Below, one piece after another: positions 62,701 to 64,000 of a stretch of 64,000 nt of DNA. The stretch spans positions 1 to 64,000 of the forward strand of contig NZ_JACHLI010000003.1 in NCBI RefSeq assembly GCF_014204515.1, written 5' to 3'. A program made the translations under genes and the position numbers. The DNA comes from Pseudomonas nitroreducens (GTDB lineage: Bacteria > Pseudomonadota > Gammaproteobacteria > Pseudomonadales > Pseudomonadaceae). The notes below the pieces were generated by a model, which did no database searches, was not told the origin of the DNA, and saw only the letters and a list, made by a program, of their open reading frames with translations. The stretch's first letter is position 1; each line of letters begins with the position of its first letter.

Positions 62701-64000
62701 CCAGTCCGGCGCCGTGCGTGCCGACGAAACCCTCACCCTGAACAGCAGCGGCCAGCTGGACAACAGCGCAGGCCTGATCAGCTCCAGCAAGGACCTGAAC
62801 ATCCTCGACGGTGCGGCCAGCCAGTCCCTGGCCATCCTCAACCACGACGGCAAGCTGATCGCCGGGCAGAAGCTGTCCATCGACGCCAGGAACCTCGGCG
62901 GCGACGGCCAGACCCTGAGCCTGGGCGACATCAGCCTGAAACTGCGCGACAGCTACGTGCACAGCGGCCAGCTGCAGGCCAACGGCACCATCGACCTGCA
63001 GACCGCCGGCAACCTGGAAAACCAGGCCCGCCTCGTCGCGGGCCAGGCTCTGAAGGTGAAAGCCGCCGACGTGAACAACGCCGCGACCGGCGAGCTCAGC
63101 GCCACCAACCTCACCGTCGACACCAGCGGCACCCTGACCAACCGCGGCCTGCTCGACGGCCAGACCACCCGCGTCAACGCCGGCACCCTGAACAACCTCG
63201 GCAGCGGGCGCATCTACGGCGACCAGCTGTCGGTCTCCGCCGGCACTCTGCGCAACGATGTGGAGGACGGCAAGGCCGCGGTGATCGCCGCGCGCAACCG
63301 CCTGGACATCGGTGTCGGCTCGTTGCTCAACCGCGAGCACGCCCTGCTCTTCAGCGCCGGTGACCTCTTCATCGGCGGCGCCCTGGACGTCGACGGCCAT
63401 GCCACCGGCAGTGCCAGTGAGATCCGCAACGCCAGCGCCACCATCGAGGCGCTGGGCGAGATGGGCCTGGCCAGTGCCGTGCTGCGCAACACCAACGAGC
63501 ACTTCAGCACCCAGGAAGTGGAAGTCGGCCGCGAGAGCGTCCTCGAGTACCAGCTCACCGGCTCCACCACCCGCTACAAGCCCGAGCAGATTTCCATCTA
63601 CAACTCCGAGGTCGATCACCTGGTCACCCCGGAAGGTATCCGCGACGACTGGAACCTCTACAGCTACACCCGCGTGACCCGCGAGACGCAGATCCTCAGT
63701 TCCGACCCGGCGCAGATCCTTGCCGGCGGCAACCTGCGCCTGGATGTCGCCGACGCGCTCAACGACAAGAGCCGGATCATCGCCGGCGGCACCATCAGCG
63801 GTAACCTCGGCCGCCTGGAGAACACCGAGGAGCCCGGTGCGCGCACCACCACCGAGAGCGGCATCGTCACCCACTTCTACCGCATCCAGAAGAAGGGGCG
63901 CGACAAGCAGGGCGCCGACGGCGCCGCCTACAACCCGGCGGCCAGCATCGTTGACATCTTCCTCAAGCCCGGCGCCTACCAGCAGAACACCGCCCACGTC
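59786..64000 (+). CDS. TpsA / CdiA-like filamentous haemagglutinin exoprotein (3' end beyond window)
   Basis: An open frame of 1405 codons with no stop inside the window. It starts with an extended signal peptide (MNKHLYRIVFNKARGQLMVV, then a hydrophobic stretch ending LAHA). The TPS secretion domain follows, with VNGSNPSQLRGYVEV and VIANPAGIACDGCGFIN (NPAG replaces the classic NPNG/NPNL). The rest is a long beta-helix of FHA-type repeats rich in LDNxxG and Ala/Gly (for example GTLAGNGGVQLDAGTLLNQ). The last part (SVLEYQLTGSTTRYKPEQIS, ETQILSSDPAQILAGG) resembles the region before the receptor-binding or FHA-2 part of CdiA. The toxin domain and any CdiI immunity gene lie outside. The strand choice is secure because of the TpsB and HlyC genes upstream and the ribosome binding region; an opposite-strand open frame covers the same bases but is a shadow. 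Confidence 0.9.
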   Translation, partial: MNKHLYRIVFNKARGQLMVVAENVSSQGKAPGTTDGPQGSGGASLLVSLRPLRFALMATLGLVSLAVPLAHADIVADHGAPPGQQPGVINSANGVPQVNIQTPSAAGVSRNTYSQFDVNQQGAILNNSRTSVQTQLGGWVDGNQNLANGTARVILNEVNGSNPSQLRGYVEVAGDRAQVVIANPAGIACDGCGFINANRATLTTGTAQIVDGQLQGYEVRGGRIAITGKGLDASQTDFTDVIARSVEVNAGVWAKDLRVTAGANQVNADNSSVRPIDGDGEKPSVAIDVAQLGGMYAGKIMLVGSESGVDVRNAGQIGASAGDVVISADGRIGNSGQINATAGVRLDSNSGIDNSGSLYAKGDTALSSRGDIHNSGIAAAQQNVSLSASGIVNDSAATLAAGVQADGSIGTSGRLDIKAGNQVKSQGATLAGGDLDIAGASLDLQQGKASAQNVRLSAGNGNADLSGAQVDASLALALSASQKLTSDSARLAGASVQLQAHDLSNRKGEIIQTGTGDMAIALPGTLDNSDGRIASNATNLSLDALNLDNRRGKVEHAGSGTLKVNANSLDGRDGSLASNGQLQAKFHDALLDGASTVARQIGIDAASLSNRQGEILQTGAGTLRVSTTGLLDNSGGTLAGNGGVQLDAGTLLNQSGIVQAAGGDLQAKVKAKADNSSGTLAATGNSRLEASELVNAKGKVTASGTLEVNAGKLNNDTGTLAAKGNLSARGGSISNQGGTLGSVDGSVAVDATQGTLDNRNGRIEGQHQLTLSGQGVFNSNGLISAGNLKLDSNRASLDNQNGVLIATDGVELQTGALGNQAGLIQADGLLRIDSHGQAITNTDSGASGGLLGKAGVILAGGNLDNSGGFIGSKGDLDLTAAQIANQRGGLLTSEGNVRVKASGLDNRGGQLQTLGDAVLDLASGRLDNAGSLLRAGGKLVVTAGTVDNRNTLGADQGLEGHWLTLTAGQIDNQSGAVRADETLTLNSSGQLDNSAGLISSSKDLNILDGAASQSLAILNHDGKLIAGQKLSIDARNLGGDGQTLSLGDISLKLRDSYVHSGQLQANGTIDLQTAGNLENQARLVAGQALKVKAADVNNAATGELSATNLTVDTSGTLTNRGLLDGQTTRVNAGTLNNLGSGRIYGDQLSVSAGTLRNDVEDGKAAVIAARNRLDIGVGSLLNREHALLFSAGDLFIGGALDVDGHATGSASEIRNASATIEALGEMGLASAVLRNTNEHFSTQEVEVGRESVLEYQLTGSTTRYKPEQISIYNSEVDHLVTPEGIRDDWNLYSYTRVTRETQILSSDPAQILAGGNLRLDVADALNDKSRIIAGGTISGNLGRLENTEEPGARTTTESGIVTHFYRIQKKGRDKQGADGAAYNPAASIVDIFLKPGAYQQNTAHV

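Noticed and set aside
59684..63997. A 1437-residue open frame on the minus strand
   Set aside because: It mirrors the repeats of the TpsA gene; composition is Val/Gly/Ala rich without any domain, and the plus strand has a signal peptide and TPS domain.
60000..64000. Repeated units that could be mistaken for a CRISPR or satellite array
   Set aside because: The repeats are degenerate, in frame and encode FHA-type beta-helix turns; there are no identical direct repeats with unique spacers.

Overview
The window is a GC-rich, gene-dense bacterial chromosome segment that reads as Pseudomonas. The support is protein-level resemblance: a short LOV photoreceptor with a class II LitR regulator, DUF6482, DUF1652 and DUF3182 proteins, a ClsB-type cardiolipin synthase operon, a Ku/LigD pair and Pseudomonas-type REP sequences. 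The species cannot be fixed from sequence alone; a relative of the P. aeruginosa / P. nitroreducens / P. citronellolis group is likely. No tRNA, rRNA or CRISPR array was seen.

Layout. (1) 1-2511: the right end of an IS66-like element abuts a TonB-dependent siderophore receptor that has lost its 5' part. A mostly empty stretch with one strong hairpin follows. (2) 2512-8475: four overlapping genes form the ligase-associated DNA repair operon (exonuclease, ATP-dependent ligase, Lhr-type helicase, PdeM phosphoesterase). (3) 8534-18196: a light-response locus. A LOV photoreceptor and a class II LitR regulator are divergent. Two convergent operons, covering a photolyase and lipid-modification genes, are each preceded by a TGTACA-N12-TGTACA palindrome. 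(4) 18204-29018: a stress-type region with a 1379-residue CheB-CheR-PAS-kinase-receiver hybrid, several small proteins (KGG, DUF1652, zinc-ribbon-like), a DJ-1/PfpI protein, a CBS protein, an iron-permease-family protein and a pyruvate-oxidase-like TPP enzyme. (5) 29223-32198: a tightly coupled operon (acyl-CoA dehydrogenase-like, PIG-L deacetylase, methyltransferase, glycosyltransferase) with no obvious known product. (6) 32202-42256: hydrolase and DUF3182, DUF2934, DUF72, the EEP-ClsB-YbhN membrane-lipid operon, then the NHEJ genes Ku and LigD. (7) 42503-57116: DUF998, an amino-acid/polyamine permease, a HicAB toxin-antitoxin pair, short-chain dehydrogenases, LtrA, quinone oxidoreductases with three LysR regulators and one AraC regulator, REP elements, a sterol-desaturase-family membrane enzyme and an MFS transporter. 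(8) 57421-64000: a two-partner secretion / contact-dependent inhibition locus made of a TpsB (CdiB-like) transporter, a HlyC-family lysine acyltransferase (CdiC-like) and a giant TpsA (CdiA-like) exoprotein that runs off the window.

The main themes are DNA break repair (two independent systems), light and stress sensing linked to membrane fatty-acid modification, and contact-dependent antagonism. Many genes overlap by ATGA or GTGA, so whole blocks are probably translated as coupled operons. Several real starts are GTG codons inside such overlaps. Functions are inferred from reading protein sequences; no database search was run.
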